A DNA stretch of 64,000 nucleotides, taken from Neofamilia massiliensis. Lineage in GTDB: Bacteria > Bacillota > Clostridia > Tissierellales > Peptoniphilaceae. Positions 63,058-64,000 of this stretch are shown here, one piece after another. The position numbers and the translations under genes were made by a program. The DNA lies in the NCBI RefSeq assembly GCF_001299475.1, contig NZ_CYUJ01000002.1:778258-842257 (forward strand), read 5' to 3'. The notes beneath the pieces are model-generated. The model did not search any database. It was given only the letters and a program-made list of their open reading frames with translations, and was not told the origin of the DNA. The first letter of the stretch is position 1; each line of letters starts with the position of its first letter.

Positions 63058-63705
63058 ATGAAATTTTTTATTGATACTGCAAATATTGATGAAATTAGAG
63101 AAGTAAATTCTTGGGGGATAATTGATGGAGTAACAACTAACCCATCTTTAATCGCCAAAGAAGGCAGAAACTTTGAAGAAGTAGTAGAAGAAATTACAAA
63201 TATTGTAGACGCACCTGTAAGTGCAGAAGTTATTTCTTTAGACGCTGAAGGGATGTTAAAAGAAGCTCGTGAGCTAGCTAAAATTAATAAAAACATAGTA
63301 ATTAAAATACCTATGTGTAAAGAAGGTTTAAAGGCTACTAAAATGCTAACAGATGAGGGAATTAAAACAAATGTTACACTAATCTTCACTGCTAGCCAAG
63401 CTCTTATGGCTGCTAAAGCTGGAGCTACTTATGTAAGTCCATTTTTAGGTAGACTTGATGACATATCAACTGAAGGAATGAGACTAATAGAAGAAATTTC
63501 TACTATTTTTGAGAATTATTTAATTGACACTGAAATTATTGCAGCGAGTATTAGACATCCAATGCATGTTGTTGATTGTGCTTTAGTTGGAGCTGATATA
63601 GCAACTATTCCATATAAAGTTTTCAATCAAATGCTTAATCATCCTCTTACAGATTCAGGCATTGAAAGATTTTTAAAAGATTGGGAATCAGTAAAAGATA
63701 AGTAA
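63058..63705 (+). CDS. Transaldolase / fructose-6-phosphate aldolase family (MipB/TalC)
   Basis: 215 residues, the short transaldolase type: [29 protein letters not shown], the Schiff-base Lys in [11 protein letters not shown], and [11 protein letters not shown]. It could be a pentose-phosphate transaldolase or a fructose-6-phosphate aldolase; sequence alone does not decide. The ATG at 63046 is skipped because GGAGG (63048-63052) lies between it and the ATG at 63058. A hairpin follows. Confidence 0.92.
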   Translation: MKFFIDTANIDEIREVNSWGIIDGVTTNPSLIAKEGRNFEEVVEEITNIVDAPVSAEVISLDAEGMLKEARELAKINKNIVIKIPMCKEGLKATKMLTDEGIKTNVTLIFTASQALMAAKAGATYVSPFLGRLDDISTEGMRLIEEISTIFENYLIDTEIIAASIRHPMHVVDCALVGADIATIPYKVFNQMLNHPLTDSGIERFLKDWESVKDK

Positions 63706-63741
63706 TAAATTTAAATTTTTACTAGCAAAATAAATTAAAAA

Positions 63742-63785
63742 AATGAAATGATGTTTTCTAAAGTGAAAATTTCGTTTCGTTTTAT
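63742..63785 (+). terminator. Probable terminator after the transaldolase gene
   Basis: AATGAAATGATGTTTTC (63742-63758) can pair with GAAAATTTCGTTTCGTT (63765-63781), with G-T pairs and one mismatch, around a six-base loop, followed by TTTATTTC. The stem is AU-rich. Confidence 0.6.
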
Positions 63786-63794
63786 TTCAATTTA

Positions 63795-63803
63795 TGCTAT
63801 AAT
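63795..63803 (+). promoter_or_regulatory. Extended -10 promoter of the Gls24-family gene
   Basis: TGCTATAAT at 63795-63803 is an extended -10 with consensus TATAAT; ATG is at 63825 after GGAGG at 63814-63818. Confidence 0.55.
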
Positions 63804-63824
63804 TTAAATAGATGGAGGATAAAG

Positions 63825-64000
63825 ATGACTAAAGAGATTATAAATGAAATAAATTCTGGCACAATTCACATTACAGAAGATGTTATTGTATCTATTGCTA
63901 ATGTAGAAGCTAATAACACTGATGGGGTTTGCCCACTTCCAATAAACATGATGGAAAGATTTTCTAACATGTATGCAAATAAAACTGTGGAAGTAAATCT
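63825..64000 (+). CDS. Asp23/Gls24 family protein, N-terminal part
   Basis: Partial at the window end: 58 codons visible. The sequence has ITEDVIVSIANVEANNTDGV near the start, as in Asp23/Gls24 (amaP-linked or YloU) envelope stress proteins, where a helix and strand with a conserved region before a Gly-Val lead. The 3' end lies outside. Clear ribosome site and promoter. Role unclear beyond family membership. Confidence 0.7.
   Translation, partial: MTKEIINEINSGTIHITEDVIVSIANVEANNTDGVCPLPINMMERFSNMYANKTVEVN

Noticed and set aside
1-64000. CRISPR arrays, tRNA/rRNA genes, insertion sequences, prophage
   Set aside because: No repeat-spacer pattern, cloverleaf sequence, transposase or phage gene was found on reading either strand.

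Overview
The window is about 64 kb of AT-rich (roughly 30% GC), gene-dense chromosome from a low-GC Gram-positive anaerobe. The gene families (DUF4364, CD1247-type protein, BofA family, NusG-II/Gx-transporter pair, TIGR03960/TIGR03936, Rnf complex, L27 with a cleavable N-terminus) point to Clostridia in the broad sense. An MreC-MreD-PBP2 block without mreB, together with the very AT-rich codon use, fits an anaerobic coccus of the Tissierellia/Peptoniphilaceae type. The taxon is inferred, not proven. No tRNA, rRNA, CRISPR array, insertion sequence or prophage was seen. No stretch longer than 300 bases lacks a gene once the prepilin peptidase at 54.39-54.83 kb is extended upstream of its first conventional start codon.

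Layout. 0-4.5 kb: ribosome and housekeeping genes (rplU end, prp, rpmA, obg, yhbY, nadD, yqeK, rsfS, ridA). 4.5-11.2 kb: comEA, an isolated glycogen phosphorylase, trpS and valS. 11.3-16.5 kb: DUF4364 (minus), methyltransferase, hslO, a GT4 glycolipid-type glycosyltransferase, an M29 aminopeptidase and a glutaredoxin-like protein (minus). 16.6-19.9 kb: small membrane proteins including a BofA-family protein, a DUF2975/YozG regulator pair, TauE, and the flavin transferase ApbE. 19.9-21.7 kb (minus): a CofE-like gamma-glutamyl ligase paired with 5-formyl-THF cyclo-ligase. 21.7-25.7 kb: ftsE-ftsX-M23 hydrolase-ctpA. 25.8-34 kb: uvrB-uvrA, then polA-coaE. 34-35.7 kb: an orphan oligopeptide-type binding lipoprotein. 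35.8-40.7 kb: rnfCDGEAB. 40.8-47.7 kb: NusG-II protein, Gx transporter, maf, radC, mreC, mreD and a very large PBP2. 47.7-51.3 kb: two radical-SAM-associated genes and a short RNase E/G. 51.3-59.5 kb: an eleven-gene type IV pilus operon. 59.6-64 kb: efp, CD1247-type protein, radA, a PIN/TRAM protein, a transaldolase-like aldolase, and the start of an Asp23/Gls24 gene.

How the genes fit together. The Rnf complex couples ferredoxin oxidation to NAD+ reduction and ion pumping. Its RnfD and RnfG subunits carry the threonine motifs that ApbE (18.3 kb) flavinylates. FtsEX, the coiled-coil M23 hydrolase and CtpA form a division-linked wall-cutting module. MreCD and PBP2 handle peripheral wall synthesis, apparently without a local MreB. 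The pilus locus (PilB, PilC, major pilin, small prepilin peptidase, PilM/N/O-like alignment proteins, three minor pilins and a PilX-like protein with a predicted beta-rich tip), together with comEA and radA, could support pilus assembly and DNA uptake. No retraction ATPase or comEC lies in the window.

The points most worth checking are the prepilin peptidase gene that has only AUU or AUA as a plausible start, the compact pilus locus with PilO-like and PilX-like proteins of unusual architecture, a local GC-rich patch in pilB, a likely leaderless mRNA for the NusG-II gene, the loss of mreB from its usual slot, the CofE/5-FCL pair, and a LexA-like box on the uvrBA promoter.
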